Origin: Nitrospirota bacterium
Lineage (GTDB): Bacteria > Nitrospirota > Nitrospiria > 2-01-FULL-66-17
Length of the DNA stretch: 52,555 nt
Assembly: GCA_040757335.1 (NCBI GenBank)
Contig: JBFLXB010000025.1
Coordinates: 1 to 52,555 of the forward strand
Reading direction: 5' to 3'
The number at the start of each line of letters is the position of its first letter. The stretch's first letter is position 1. Under the pieces are notes generated by a model that was not told where the DNA came from, made no database searches, and saw only the letters and a program-made list of their open reading frames with translations. Both the position numbers and the translations under genes were made by a program. Below, one piece after another: positions 35,453-44,617 of the stretch.

Positions 35453-36343
35453 TCAGAGCGAGGAGCCGGTGGTCGCGCGGCCGCCGACCGGGCGCGGCAG
35501 CGCGCTCAAGATGTCGGCGGCGACCTCCTCCACCGCTCGGGTGGTGACGTCGAGCACCCGCCACCCACGGTTGGCCGTGAAGAGCGAGCGACAATACTCC
35601 AGTTCTTGCGCGATGCCCTCGTCCGTCGCGTAGGCCAGATCGTGGTGTCCGAATTTTCTCGCGCGCGCGGATCGGACCATGAGGAGCTTATCCGGGGAGA
35701 TGGTCAGTCCCACCACTTTGGCGGGGTCGATGGCGAACAGTTCCTTGGGCGGCGGAACGCCGAACACGATCGGGACGTTCGCGACTTTCCAGCCGTACTG
35801 CGCCATGTAGATGGAAAGCGGCGTTTTGCCGGTCCGGGAAACGCCCACCAGGACGATGTCGCTCTGGTGGATGGTCTGGATATTCCGACCATCGTCGTGC
35901 TGGACCGTGAATTGCACGGCTTCGATGCGCTTGAGGTACTCCTCGTCCATACGATGGAGCAGGCCGGGTTTGGCCTTGGGGCGCGAGCCGAAAAACGATT
36001 CCAGGTGCGCCAGGAGCGGACCGATCAAGTCGATCGCCGGCACCCCGTGCAGCTGGGTGAGCTCCACCATGCGGGCGCGCGTCGCCGAGGAGACCAGCGT
36101 GTGAAGGATGGTTCCATGGACCGACTGCGCCTCGCGGACCACGGCCTTGATGTGCTCCTCGCTGCGAACGTGGGGGCGACGGATCACGACCACGTTGCGG
36201 CCGTCGAACTGGGAGAGCGCGGCGTCCGCGATGCGAGCGGCCGTTTCGCCGGTGGCGTCGGAAATCAGGAACACATGGAAGGCTGCGCCGGCCGGCGCGT
36301 CGGGTCGCTCGTCGGGCTCGACGCGGTCCGTTATTTTGGCCAC
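35453..36343 (-). CDS. ppsR: PEP synthase / pyruvate phosphate dikinase regulatory protein
   Basis: The 296-residue product belongs to the bifunctional kinase/pyrophosphorylase (DUF299) family, which inactivates and reactivates PEP synthase or PPDK by phosphorylation. Motifs: FHVFLISDATGETA, the P-loop VGVSRTGKTPLSIYMA, and DKLLMVRSARARKFG. ATG 36343 overlaps the end of the ChaN-PDZ gene by 13 bp. No ppsA or ppdK is in the window. Its position beside acs fits control of the acetate/pyruvate to PEP branch. Confidence 0.93.
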   Translation of the reverse strand: MAKITDRVEPDERPDAPAGAAFHVFLISDATGETAARIADAALSQFDGRNVVVIRRPHVRSEEHIKAVVREAQSVHGTILHTLVSSATRARMVELTQLHGVPAIDLIGPLLAHLESFFGSRPKAKPGLLHRMDEEYLKRIEAVQFTVQHDDGRNIQTIHQSDIVLVGVSRTGKTPLSIYMAQYGWKVANVPIVFGVPPPKELFAIDPAKVVGLTISPDKLLMVRSARARKFGHHDLAYATDEGIAQELEYCRSLFTANRGWRVLDVTTRAVEEVAADILSALPRPVGGRATTGSSL

Positions 36344-37593
36344 GACACGTCCACGGTGAGCGTCTCCTGCCCGCGACTGACCGTGAGGCGGGCCTGATCG
36401 CCCGGCGCGTGCGAGCGCACCAGTCGCACCACGTCCATCGGCAGGCGCACGGACTCGCCGTCGAACGACTGGATGACGTCGCCCTCGCGAAGGCCCGCAC
36501 GCGCCGCCGCGGAGTCCGGCTGGACGGTCGTGACCACCACGCCGCCCTCGTGAGGCTCAACGCGCACCCCCAGTCGAACTCCGGGAGGCAGCGTCTCGTA
36601 TCCGACCGTCCAGACCACGTCCGCAACCGGCAAGGGCATCTCGATCGACTCCACGTTCATCACCGCGTCGGGCCGGTCGAGGGGCGCCAAGGCGACGTCC
36701 GTTTCAGGAAGGACCGTCAGGTAGGGAACAGGCGCTCGTCGGAACGCGCGCCGGGGGATTCCAAAGCCGTAGGCCACATGGCCTCCCCCCGCGAACACGA
36801 CCAGCCGCTTGTCGCGGCCCTGCGGGCTCGTGACGAACTCGGCCACGGTTTGGGCCATCGTTTCATCCCACAGGAGCATGGTCCGGTAAAACGGGTCGAA
36901 CCCCGCGCCGTGGGCGTGTGCGCCGAAGACCGCCTCCATCTGCCGCCGGTGGTAGGGATCTTCGGTGTCGATATCCGGCAAGGCGGCCCGGTCCTCGGGC
37001 GACAGCGCCCCGGGGCCCCCCGCGGAGAGCGCGTGGGCGGTGCGCTGGGAGGCATTGAGCGCCACCAGCGGGACGTGGTGGTCCCGGATAAATTCCACGA
37101 TCTCCCGATAATACCCGTAGTCCTCGGTCCAGTTGTCGTACCAGAGCGACACCATCTCCTTCTCACTCAGTTCGCCCCGAGTCCACCGGTCGAGCGCCGG
37201 CTGCGCGGGACGTTGGAACATTTCCATCCCGACCGCGACCTGGCCGGGGAACCGTTCGCTCAGTTCGTGCAGAATGTCGAGTTGAATTCGGTGGTGCCGC
37301 AGGTTGTCGTGCGATTCGCCGACGTACACGACGCGGGCGCCGGCGAGCAGGTCGAAGAGTTGGGGCCGGGTCAACTCGACCCCGGTCGGTACATGGAGAA
37401 TCGTGCCCTCGGGCAAGCCTTCGATCGGGCGGTAGGGCGACTCGGCCGAGGCGTTCTGCGGTGAGGGGCTTGGAGTCCGAGGGACCTGCCCCGGGGTCGG
37501 TGCGGTCACGCCCGCACAAGCGACTGCGCTCAGCGTGGCCGCGACCATGCACAGGCCAACCACGAGGCGGGTGGCGGGCACTCGGTCAGTCAT
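36331..37593 (-). CDS. ChaN-like lipoprotein with C-terminal PDZ domain
   Basis: The 420-residue product starts at ATG 37593 and has a lipobox (ATLSAVAC) and a Pro/Ser linker. Residues 65-300 match the ChaN/haem-binding uptake family (VVYVGESHDNLRHHRIQLDIL, VAVGMEMFQRPAQPALDRW, GGGHVAYGFGIPRR). The last 84 residues form a PDZ domain (GGVVVTTVQPDSAAARAGLREGDVIQSFDG). ChaN of Campylobacter binds haem and is linked to iron uptake; PDZ domains bind exposed C-termini. The combination suggests an anchored periplasmic factor; no iron-uptake gene is adjacent. Confidence 0.85.
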   Translation of the reverse strand: MTDRVPATRLVVGLCMVAATLSAVACAGVTAPTPGQVPRTPSPSPQNASAESPYRPIEGLPEGTILHVPTGVELTRPQLFDLLAGARVVYVGESHDNLRHHRIQLDILHELSERFPGQVAVGMEMFQRPAQPALDRWTRGELSEKEMVSLWYDNWTEDYGYYREIVEFIRDHHVPLVALNASQRTAHALSAGGPGALSPEDRAALPDIDTEDPYHRRQMEAVFGAHAHGAGFDPFYRTMLLWDETMAQTVAEFVTSPQGRDKRLVVFAGGGHVAYGFGIPRRAFRRAPVPYLTVLPETDVALAPLDRPDAVMNVESIEMPLPVADVVWTVGYETLPPGVRLGVRVEPHEGGVVVTTVQPDSAAARAGLREGDVIQSFDGESVRLPMDVVRLVRSHAPGDQARLTVSRGQETLTVDVSWPK

Positions 37594-37650
37594 GGGTCCA
37601 CACGGCTGTCGGGCCAGCGCAGGCACCCTGGCTTGGCGACGTCGGAGGGG

Positions 37651-37887
37651 TCAATCAGCTTCCGGCTCGGCGTCCCCGTGTTGGTGTGTGACGCGATCTT
37701 CGTCGAAGATGTCGGCCATTTCTTCTTCCATCTCGCGCGCCGCCCGCCATTTGGCAAGGGGATCTGGCTCTGGAGGGTGAGGCGGCTGGTCCGCCTCACC
37801 CTCGACCTTCGACGGGGCCAGGGGTAGTTCGGTCCCGTGGCGAGCCTCGGGGTCTGGAGTCGACTTTGATGCTTTGGACTTAGTCAT
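37651..37887 (-). CDS. Small charged hypothetical protein
   Basis: A 78-residue frame from ATG 37887 (MTKSKASK) has a basic start, a Pro/Glu-rich middle and an acidic helical end (WRAAREMEEEMADIFDED). Not recognised, no membrane segment, no clear ribosome site. Kept because no other gene covers the stretch and it is co-oriented with its neighbours. Confidence 0.45.
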   Translation of the reverse strand: MTKSKASKSTPDPEARHGTELPLAPSKVEGEADQPPHPPEPDPLAKWRAAREMEEEMADIFDEDRVTHQHGDAEPEAD

Positions 37888-37960
37888 TGACAGGACCCTG
37901 ACGATTGCTGTTAACACGATGAAGCATACACCAACGGCTTCACGGATAGCTAGACGCGGC

Positions 37961-38146
37961 TCAGAAGCGGAACCGGAACAGCCACCGGAGTAATTGGGCC
38001 AGCATCGTGATGACGGCCCATTCCTGACGGGTCGGGGGTCGGGTCAACCGGACCCGAAGATTCACGCGCCGGGCCCACAACCAGAGACCGACCGCGGCCA
38101 ACACCAGCAGCCCGAGCACCAACGGGTGAAAGAGAATGCGAATCAT
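37961..38146 (-). CDS. Small single-span membrane protein
   Basis: The 61-residue product is one N-terminal hydrophobic helix (FHPLVLGLLVLAAVGLWLWA), then a very basic amphipathic part (RRVNLRVRLTRPP) and a second weak aromatic helix (LLRWLFRFRF). Family not recognised; ribosome site weak. Confidence 0.5.
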   Translation of the reverse strand: MIRILFHPLVLGLLVLAAVGLWLWARRVNLRVRLTRPPTRQEWAVITMLAQLLRWLFRFRF

Positions 38147-38191
38147 GGCAGCGATGTCACCGCATCTCGGTACCTCACAATAATGAAGTGA

Positions 38192-38758
38192 CTAGGCTTT
38201 GAGCAGGTCCTCGACCGTGAACAGACATTCCACGGTATAGCCGGCGGCCGTCAAGCGGTCGCGGCCGCCTTCCTTGCGGTCCACGAGGGCCAGGACTTTC
38301 ACGATCCGGCATCCGGCGTCCTTGAGGATTCCGATCGTGCGCTCGGTCGAAGAGCCGCTGGTGAGCACGTCGTCCACCACCACGATCCGCGCCCCTCGCG
38401 GCAGATTCCCTTCGATGAAGGCGGTGGTGCCGTGGCTTTTGGGCTCCTTGCGGACCACGAACGCGGAGATGGGGCGGTCGTACTGGTAGCTGACTACGGC
38501 GGTGGCGACCGCGATGGGGTCGGCCCCCAGCGTCATCCCGCCGATGGCGTCCACCTCGTCTTCACTGATGGCGTCGAGGACCAGCCGCGCGATGAGGAAG
38601 GCGCCCTCGGGGTCGAGCGTGACCTTTTTGCAATCGATATAGTAACGGCTCTTCCGGCCGGACGAAAGGGTGAACGCCTGCTCGCTGCTGTAGAGGAACG
38701 AGTCGCGAAGTTTCTTGAGCAACTGATGCCGGACGCCGATGCGTTCGTGTCGCTCCAC
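38192..38758 (-). CDS. pyrE: Orotate phosphoribosyltransferase
   Basis: The 188-residue enzyme makes orotidine 5'-phosphate from orotate and PRPP in pyrimidine synthesis. Motifs: FTLSSGRKSRYYIDCKKVTL, IGGMTLGADPIAVA, FVVRKEPKSHGT and the PRPP loop IVVVDDVLTSGSST. GTG 38758 is supported by GGGAGG 7 nt upstream, located in the last codons of the Yip1-like gene, so the two are closely coupled. Confidence 0.95.
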   Translation of the reverse strand: MERHERIGVRHQLLKKLRDSFLYSSEQAFTLSSGRKSRYYIDCKKVTLDPEGAFLIARLVLDAISEDEVDAIGGMTLGADPIAVATAVVSYQYDRPISAFVVRKEPKSHGTTAFIEGNLPRGARIVVVDDVLTSGSSTERTIGILKDAGCRIVKVLALVDRKEGGRDRLTAAGYTVECLFTVEDLLKA

Positions 38759-38762
38759 GTCG

Positions 38763-39314
38763 TCAGCCTCCCAATTGACCGAGCGATCGGGGGTCGATGC
38801 CCTGGGATCGCAACAGCAGCAGGAACGCGGTGGCTTGAACCAGCCAACCCAGCACGCAGACGCCGACCGCGCGCGAGGTGCTCCGGTAGTCCAAGGCCTG
38901 ACGTACCGCCACGACCATGGCCGCGAGCATCCACACCGCCGCGATCACGAACACCCCATCGGTCAATCCGGGAATCACGCCCGCGGCGCGCACCACGCCC
39001 GGAGAACTGGCGAACCCGATGGTTCGCAGCATTTCCCCCAGATCCGTCTTGGTGTCCGAGTCGGGAAACAGCTTCGCGCCGATGACATACGCCAGAAACG
39101 CCCAGACGAGCCAGCCTGAAATCGCGCCGCCGGTTCCCAGCACCAACGACACGGGTCCGGCTTTGCCCAGTCCGCCGATCCCGGCCGCAAGCCCCGAGAG
39201 CAGGACGGCGGCAAGCGCCTGCGTCATGGCGCGACGATCGGCCTCCACTTCTTCGTAGAGCGCGGCGTCGAGGCGTGCCGCGCGGATCATGCGAGTGATC
39301 AGCGTCTGGGCCAT
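38763..39314 (-). CDS. Yip1-domain membrane protein
   Basis: The 183-residue product starts at ATG 39314 (MAQTLITRMI). A cytoplasmic N-terminus is followed by about five membrane helices (LAAVLLSGLAAGIGGLG, AISGWLVWAFLAYVIGAKLF, GVFVIAAVWMLAAMVVAVRQAL, AVGVCVLGWLVQATAFLLLL), typical of bacterial YIP1-domain proteins of unknown function. It lies 4 bp before pyrE. Confidence 0.75.
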   Translation of the reverse strand: MAQTLITRMIRAARLDAALYEEVEADRRAMTQALAAVLLSGLAAGIGGLGKAGPVSLVLGTGGAISGWLVWAFLAYVIGAKLFPDSDTKTDLGEMLRTIGFASSPGVVRAAGVIPGLTDGVFVIAAVWMLAAMVVAVRQALDYRSTSRAVGVCVLGWLVQATAFLLLLRSQGIDPRSLGQLGG

Positions 39315-39376
39315 TGCGTCGCGTGTGGGCCGGGTGATCTTAACAGAGCGGTCCGCAGAGTACAACAAATCCCGCG

Positions 39377-42331
39377 TCAGGGTGTTGGGCCGGGCGCGAA
39401 GCCGCGGCGGGTCGTGTTTTCGGAATAGCTCCTCGGGATCACGAACTGCGGCAGATAGTCCGGCCCGCCGGCCTTGGAGCCCGCGCCGGAGAGGCGAAAT
39501 CCCCCGAAGGGCTGCCTGCCCACGAGTGCGCCGGTGATGGGCCGGTTGACGTAGAGGTTGCCCACCTCGAACGTGTCTGCGGCTTTGCGAATGTTGGCGG
39601 GGCTTCGGGAGTACACGCCGCCGGTCAGGGCGTACTGGGCGTCGTTCGCGAGCGCGAGCGCGTGGTCGAAGTCCCTGGCAACGAGGATCGAGAGCACGGG
39701 ACCGAAAATTTCTTCGCGGGCCAGCGGGTGGCTCGGCGGGACCGGACCGAACAATGCGGGCGCGACGTAGTACCCCGGCAAGCCTTGCGCGGTTCCGACG
39801 TACAAGGCGAGTCCATCGCCGACGCCCTGCGCGATCGTCTGCTGGATGCGGTCGCGCGCCGCGGCGTCGATGACCGGGCCGATGCGGTTGGCAGGGTCTT
39901 CCGGCGGCCCGATGGTCAGGCTTTGGATCGCGGCCTTGAGCCGTGCGGTCAGCGCGTCGGCCGCGATCGCCTCGACGATGACGCGGGAACACGCCGAGCA
40001 CTTCTGGCCCTGGTACCCGAACGCAGACCCCAGGATGCCGGGGACGGCCTCATCCGGGTCCGCGGTACGGTCCACGATGATCGCGTTTTTCCCGCCCATC
40101 TCCGCGATCACGCGCTTGACGGTCCGCTGCCCGGGGTGTGGTCGTCCCGCGCGCTCGATGATGCGCAATCCCACGTCCTTCGAACCCGTAAACGTGATGA
40201 AGTCGGTTTGCGGGTGCTCCACCAGATAGTCGCCGATCTCGCTCCCGGCTCCCGGGACGAACTGCAGGGCGCCTGCGGGACAACCGGCCTTGCTGAACAG
40301 GTCGACCAAGTCTGCTCCCAGCACCGACGAGAGACCGGACGGTTTGAACACCACGGTGTTGCCGGAAACGAGCGCGGCCGCGATCATCCCGGCGGGGATG
40401 GCCAGCGGAAAATTCCAGGGGGCGATGACCACGCCCACGCCGCGCGGCGCGTACCAGTAGCGGTTGTCTTCACCCGGATGGTCGCCCATCCGCTGCACCC
40501 CGGCGAGGCGGATCATCTCGCGGCCGTAGTATTCCAGGAAATCGACCGCCTCGCACACGTCCGCGTCGGCTTCGCGCCAGCTCTTACCCACCTCGATGAC
40601 TTCGAGCGCCGCCAGGTCGAACCGGTGCTCGCGCAACAGGCGCGCGGTGTCTTGCAGCAGCCGGGCGCGGTCAGCCACTGGGACCCGTCGCCATTCCGAG
40701 AAGGCGGCCGCCGCGCCGGCCACGGCTGCCTCGACCTCGTCGCAGCCGGCCTGCGCCACGCGACCCACGATTTCCGACGGCTGGGCGGGATTCAGCGAGG
40801 AGATCTGTCGGTCGGTGTGGAGTGCGCGGCCGTTGATCACCAGCGGGTGGAAGTCGCCCAGACGTTGCCGCACGCGTGCCAGCGCCTGCCGCATGGCCTC
40901 TCTGGCATCGGCGCGAGAAAAGTCGGTGGGAGGTTCGTTGGCAAAGGCTTCGGGGCCGGTGATTGTCGTCGTGCGGGCGACCGGAGCGGGAGACCCTGCC
41001 GGAGGCGCGAGCAGGACCAGGGGATCCTGGTGCTCTTGGAATCGTCGCCGCAGGAACGATTCGTTCGCGCTGTTTTCCAGCAGCCGGCGCACCAGGTACG
41101 CCATGCCGGGAATCAGGTCGCCCACCGGGGTGTAGATTCGGACCCCGTACCCCATGTCGGTCAATGCCGCGGCGATCGGGTCACCCATCCCATAAAGGAG
41201 TTGCAGCTCGTATGCGGACCTGGGAAGGCCGCGGCGCTCCGCATACGCGATCGCGGCGGCGAGGCTTCGCACGTTGTGCGACCCGACGGCCGGCCGGATC
41301 GCCGGCGCGTGGTCGAACACCAGGCGCACGAGCCGCTCGAACTGCTCGTCGGTGGCGGCCTTATCCGTGAGCACCGGGACGGGCCAGCCCCGTTGCCCGG
41401 CCGTGATCAGCTCCGCGTCCCAGTACGCACCCTTGACCAGGCGGATCGTCAGCGGCGGCCGCCGATCCGCAGCCCAGCGGATTACGGAGCGCACATCAGG
41501 TTCCGCGTCGCGAAGATACGCCTGGATCACGAGCCCGGCGTGCGCGTGGGCCCCTTCGCCGTGTTCGAACAGTCTTTGGCAGAGCGCCAACAGCAGGTCC
41601 TTGAGGCCGTACTGCTCCATGTCGATGTGAACGTGCGCGCCCACCGCGTGCGCCTGGGTCAGGATGGGACCAAGGCGCGCCGCCAACCGGTTGAGGCTAC
41701 CGTCCCAGTCCGCGGGATCGATTTGTGAATCGAGCGAAGACGCTTTGACCGACACGTCCACCGCGGGTACGCCGGCCAGCGGATGGGAGCCGGCGTGAGG
41801 AGGCCCCTTGCGCGCGGTCTCGGCGGCTTCCGCGATCAAGCGGCCGTATTGTTCCCGATAGGCATCGGCTTCGGGTTCGCTGACGCTGGCTTCGCCCAGC
41901 AAGGCAATGGTTGCGCCCTGTCCGCGACGCCAGATGGCCGACAAAGCCTTCCCGGTGTGGTCGATCGAATCCGCCGCGATGAAGAGCGAGGCCAGGGCTT
42001 TGACCTGACGCTGGAGCGTGCGGCCCGCGACGCGACCGGCCACGGAGGAGGAATCGAGGTGCTTGACCCCCCACTCAAAGACCGGGGGAAGACGAATGCC
42101 TTCAACGTACTCGCCAAACAGCGCGGCCGCGTCGCCGGCGTTGGTGAGGGTGGGCAGCACGTCGACGAACCGAAACAAGGCGACCTTAAACGCCTCGTCG
42201 TGAATCGCCCACTCCATGACGCGCCCGGCCCAGCGCGCGGTGTCGAACAGCGAGGCCCGTTGCTCGCCGACCCGATCAAGGATCTCGCGACCGATCCGTT
42301 GGATGTCGGGTTCGAGATCCGGGGGTGTCAT
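39377..42331 (-). CDS. putA: Bifunctional proline dehydrogenase / pyrroline-5-carboxylate dehydrogenase
   Basis: The 984-residue protein oxidises proline to glutamate. The proline dehydrogenase half (about 60-460) has DVSVKASSLDSQID, IDMEQYGLKDLLL, RLVKGAYWDAELI, GSHNVRSLA and LLENSANESF. The aldehyde dehydrogenase half (about 510-980) has APWNFPLAIPAGMIAAAL, EMGGKNAIIVD (Glu) and GYQGQKCSACSRVIV (catalytic Cys). It lacks the N-terminal ribbon-helix-helix of autorepressing PutA, so it is the short, enzyme-only class, expected to be membrane-associated through FAD reduction. Confidence 0.95.
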   Translation of the reverse strand: MTPPDLEPDIQRIGREILDRVGEQRASLFDTARWAGRVMEWAIHDEAFKVALFRFVDVLPTLTNAGDAAALFGEYVEGIRLPPVFEWGVKHLDSSSVAGRVAGRTLQRQVKALASLFIAADSIDHTGKALSAIWRRGQGATIALLGEASVSEPEADAYREQYGRLIAEAAETARKGPPHAGSHPLAGVPAVDVSVKASSLDSQIDPADWDGSLNRLAARLGPILTQAHAVGAHVHIDMEQYGLKDLLLALCQRLFEHGEGAHAHAGLVIQAYLRDAEPDVRSVIRWAADRRPPLTIRLVKGAYWDAELITAGQRGWPVPVLTDKAATDEQFERLVRLVFDHAPAIRPAVGSHNVRSLAAAIAYAERRGLPRSAYELQLLYGMGDPIAAALTDMGYGVRIYTPVGDLIPGMAYLVRRLLENSANESFLRRRFQEHQDPLVLLAPPAGSPAPVARTTTITGPEAFANEPPTDFSRADAREAMRQALARVRQRLGDFHPLVINGRALHTDRQISSLNPAQPSEIVGRVAQAGCDEVEAAVAGAAAAFSEWRRVPVADRARLLQDTARLLREHRFDLAALEVIEVGKSWREADADVCEAVDFLEYYGREMIRLAGVQRMGDHPGEDNRYWYAPRGVGVVIAPWNFPLAIPAGMIAAALVSGNTVVFKPSGLSSVLGADLVDLFSKAGCPAGALQFVPGAGSEIGDYLVEHPQTDFITFTGSKDVGLRIIERAGRPHPGQRTVKRVIAEMGGKNAIIVDRTADPDEAVPGILGSAFGYQGQKCSACSRVIVEAIAADALTARLKAAIQSLTIGPPEDPANRIGPVIDAAARDRIQQTIAQGVGDGLALYVGTAQGLPGYYVAPALFGPVPPSHPLAREEIFGPVLSILVARDFDHALALANDAQYALTGGVYSRSPANIRKAADTFEVGNLYVNRPITGALVGRQPFGGFRLSGAGSKAGGPDYLPQFVIPRSYSENTTRRGFAPGPTP

Positions 42332-42350
42332 GGGATCAGGGGTCCCGGGA

Positions 42351-42902
42351 TCAGCGATCCTGCGCCAGGAACGTGCGGTACCACAGGGTGGCGAGCAGGG
42401 TCTTGCTGTCCACGATCTCGCCGCGGCGGACCCGATCGAGCAATTCGACGAACGGCATGGTGACGACTTCGAGAAACTCGGTGCCGTCCGGGTGTTCGTG
42501 GGGGGCGGGCTGCAGGTCGCGCCCCAGGAAAACCTCGATGCGTCCGGTCGAGAATCCCACGGAGTGATAGTACCCGAAGAGCGGGTCGAGGCGACCCGGC
42601 GCCAGGCCGATCTCTTCCGCGCATTCCCGACGCGCGGTCTGCGCCGGGTCCTCCCCCGGTTCGAGAATCCCCGCGGGAATTTCGAGGATCGGGCGCTCGA
42701 TGGCGGTCCGGTATTGCCGGACCAGATACACGGTTCCGGTGTCGGTCACGGGGAGCACGCCCACCGCGTTCGGCGGAACCACGACCTCGCGCTTCGCCTC
42801 GCGCCCGTCGGGGAGGCGCACCGTGCGTTCCTCGGCGCGGAGGTAGTGACCTTGGTACACCGGGCGTGTGGCGATGAGGGTTTCGTGCAGCTCCACGCTC
42901 AT
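42351..42902 (-). CDS. NUDIX hydrolase (ADP-ribose pyrophosphatase type)
   Basis: The 183-residue product has the complete Nudix box GILEPGEDPAQTARRECAEE followed by IGL, with LRAEERTVRLPDG and YLVRQYRTAIERPILEIPAG upstream, the pattern of ADP-ribose pyrophosphatases. ATG 42902 overlaps the stop of the EamA gene (ATGA), so they are translated together. Substrate inferred from family. Confidence 0.9.
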   Translation of the reverse strand: MSVELHETLIATRPVYQGHYLRAEERTVRLPDGREAKREVVVPPNAVGVLPVTDTGTVYLVRQYRTAIERPILEIPAGILEPGEDPAQTARRECAEEIGLAPGRLDPLFGYYHSVGFSTGRIEVFLGRDLQPAPHEHPDGTEFLEVVTMPFVELLDRVRRGEIVDSKTLLATLWYRTFLAQDR

Positions 42903-43882
42903 CCTCGCTCCGCGGGCATACTCGACGATCGCGAAACCATCGCCCGAGGCGTCCGCCGGGTTCGATCGGCCGTCAGGAGGTGGAGCGCCAAGCCGAGGCC
43001 GATGAGCGGCAAGGCGATCCAAACGCGGGGACCGACCGTCTCGTGACCGAGCCACGCGCCCAACCCCACCGCGACGATCGGATTGACCAGCGCGTAACTC
43101 GCGACGCGGTGAGCGGGTTCCACGGTCAACAGCCACGCGAACGCGGTGAACGCCACGGTGGATCCGAACACGGTGAGGTACCACATCGCCCACCACGAAC
43201 GCGCTCCGACCGACGTGACGGTCGACGGCGTGATCTCGCCCATCACCGCGCCGAGGATCAAGAACGCGGCTCCGCCCGCGAGCATCTGGATGGAGGATGT
43301 GAGCAACACGTCGCGCGGGAGGTCGACCACGTGCGAGGCGCTGCTCGCTCCCGACCAGCAACACGCGGCCAAGAGCAGCAGCGCGATCCCGACGCCCGAC
43401 GACCCGGAGGAGTCGCCGGCTGTTCCGGTGAGCACGGCGATGCCGACCACCCCGAGCATCATGCCGGTGATCTGCGGCCACGAGGCGGATCGACGGCGGA
43501 CAAAGCGTTGATCCCACGCCGCGACCCACAGCGGCGTGGAAGAGATGATCAAGGCCGCCAGATGGGAATCGACCGTTTGCTCCGCCCACCCGACCAGCCC
43601 GGTGCCCCCGACCAGGAGCAAACACCCGATGAGGGCGGCGTTTCGTACTTGGACCCGGGTCGGAGCGAGCGGCGACTGACCGCGCCAGGCGGTCACGGCG
43701 CGGTAGAGCGCAAAGTTCAGGACTCCAGCCAACAGGAAGCGCTCGGCAAAGAGCAGCGACGGGGGCATGGTCTCGATTCCGAACCGGATGGCGAGATAGG
43801 TAGATCCCCAGATCAGGTACACGGTCAGGTAGGCGAGCAGGATCAACCAGGCGGGCGCGGGCATCGCGGGTCGGGATGTCAT
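42899..43882 (-). CDS. EamA-family transporter (DMT superfamily)
   Basis: The 327-residue membrane protein has ten hydrophobic helices and the EamA internal duplication (LTVYLIWGSTYLAIRFGIETMPP in the first half, AWLLTVEPAHRVASYALVNPIVAVGLGAWLGHE in the second). Substrate unknown; many relatives export amino acids or metabolites. ATG 43882 is preferred (MTSRPAMPAPAW); an upstream ATG at 43897 is possible. Confidence 0.9.
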   Translation of the reverse strand: MTSRPAMPAPAWLILLAYLTVYLIWGSTYLAIRFGIETMPPSLLFAERFLLAGVLNFALYRAVTAWRGQSPLAPTRVQVRNAALIGCLLLVGGTGLVGWAEQTVDSHLAALIISSTPLWVAAWDQRFVRRRSASWPQITGMMLGVVGIAVLTGTAGDSSGSSGVGIALLLLAACCWSGASSASHVVDLPRDVLLTSSIQMLAGGAAFLILGAVMGEITPSTVTSVGARSWWAMWYLTVFGSTVAFTAFAWLLTVEPAHRVASYALVNPIVAVGLGAWLGHETVGPRVWIALPLIGLGLALHLLTADRTRRTPRAMVSRSSSMPAERG

Positions 43883-43927
43883 CGGAAACGGCCCCATCGT
43901 ACCACAGCGCTTTGCCGCGCCGCCAAC

Positions 43928-43995
43928 ATGCAGCGCGCCACGACGTGACGCGCAATCCCATGCGCCGTCAGGCCGCCGCTCATGTGGCGCAGCAA
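43928..43995. repeat. Single copy of the 70-bp palindromic repeat between divergent genes
   Basis: It reads CATGCAGCGCGCCACGACGT and onward, ending in CATGTGGCGCAGCAA. It aligns with the units at 22386-22600, though more diverged. It lies between the divergent EamA and YqhA genes and touches the -35 box of the latter, as the array touches that of mtnA. Confidence 0.7.
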
Positions 43996-44024
43996 TCGAC
44001 AACCCGGGCAGCCTTCCGTATAAT
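43996..44024 (+). promoter_or_regulatory. Promoter of the yqhA-kelch-DJ-1 operon
   Basis: TCGACA (43996-44001), a 17-nt spacer and a perfect TATAAT (44019-44024), 30 bp before the start codon. Confidence 0.7.
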
Positions 44025-44053
44025 GCCACCTTCGCGAGCCAAGGAGTCGCGTG

Positions 44054-44617
44054 ATGACGGAAGAACGAACGGAGTTGAAGTCCTGGGAACGAGTGTTCGA
44101 GGCCGCGTTGTGGCGAAGCCGATTTATCGTCATACTCGCGGTGGTGGCGAGCCTCGTATCGGCCGTGATCCTATTCCTTTGGGCCAGCGCAGATGTCGCG
44201 AGGCTTGCATACAAGGCCGTGGCCTACGTGGCCGCGGCTCCTCACTCGATCGAAGAATACGACGAGTTCCACAGCGTGGTGGTGGGACACGTGATCAGCG
44301 CGGTGGACGATTACCTGTTGGCGACCGTTCTTCTCATCTTCTCGTTGGGCCTCTATGAGCTGTTCATCAGCAAAATCGACGTGGCGGAGGAAGACGTGCG
44401 GCACAGCTCCAAGATCCTCCTGATCCAGACGCTGGACGATCTGAAGGACCGTTTGGCGAAGGTGGTCTTGATGATCTTGATCGTGACGTTTTTCAAGAAC
44501 GTGATTCACACGGAGTTTCACGAGCCGCTGGGGATCCTGTATCTGGGCATCGGGATCCTGTTCGTGGCGCTCGCACTGTACTTCACCGCAAAATCCGGGC
44601 ACGGAGCCGAGAAGTGA
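44054..44617 (+). CDS. YqhA/UPF0114-family membrane protein
   Basis: The 187-residue product starts at ATG 44054 after AAGGAG (44041-44046). Three to four helices (FIVILAVVASLVSAVILFLW, LLATVLLIFSLGLYELFI, VVLMILIVTFFKNVIH, GILYLGIGILFVALALYF) and the central LYELFISKID...IQTLDDLKDRLAKV match UPF0114, of unknown function. Its TGA overlaps the GTG of the kelch gene. Confidence 0.88.
   Translation: MTEERTELKSWERVFEAALWRSRFIVILAVVASLVSAVILFLWASADVARLAYKAVAYVAAAPHSIEEYDEFHSVVVGHVISAVDDYLLATVLLIFSLGLYELFISKIDVAEEDVRHSSKILLIQTLDDLKDRLAKVVLMILIVTFFKNVIHTEFHEPLGILYLGIGILFVALALYFTAKSGHGAEK

Noticed and set aside
39315-40001. Long N-terminal extension of the Yip1-like protein
   Set aside because: The extension lies antisense-free inside putA on the same strand in another frame and has no domain; ATG 39314 gives a normal Yip1 protein.
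42903-43961. 536-codon frame merging the NUDIX protein with upstream sequence
   Set aside because: The upstream part is an out-of-frame reading of the EamA gene; the NUDIX domain starts at ATG 42902.
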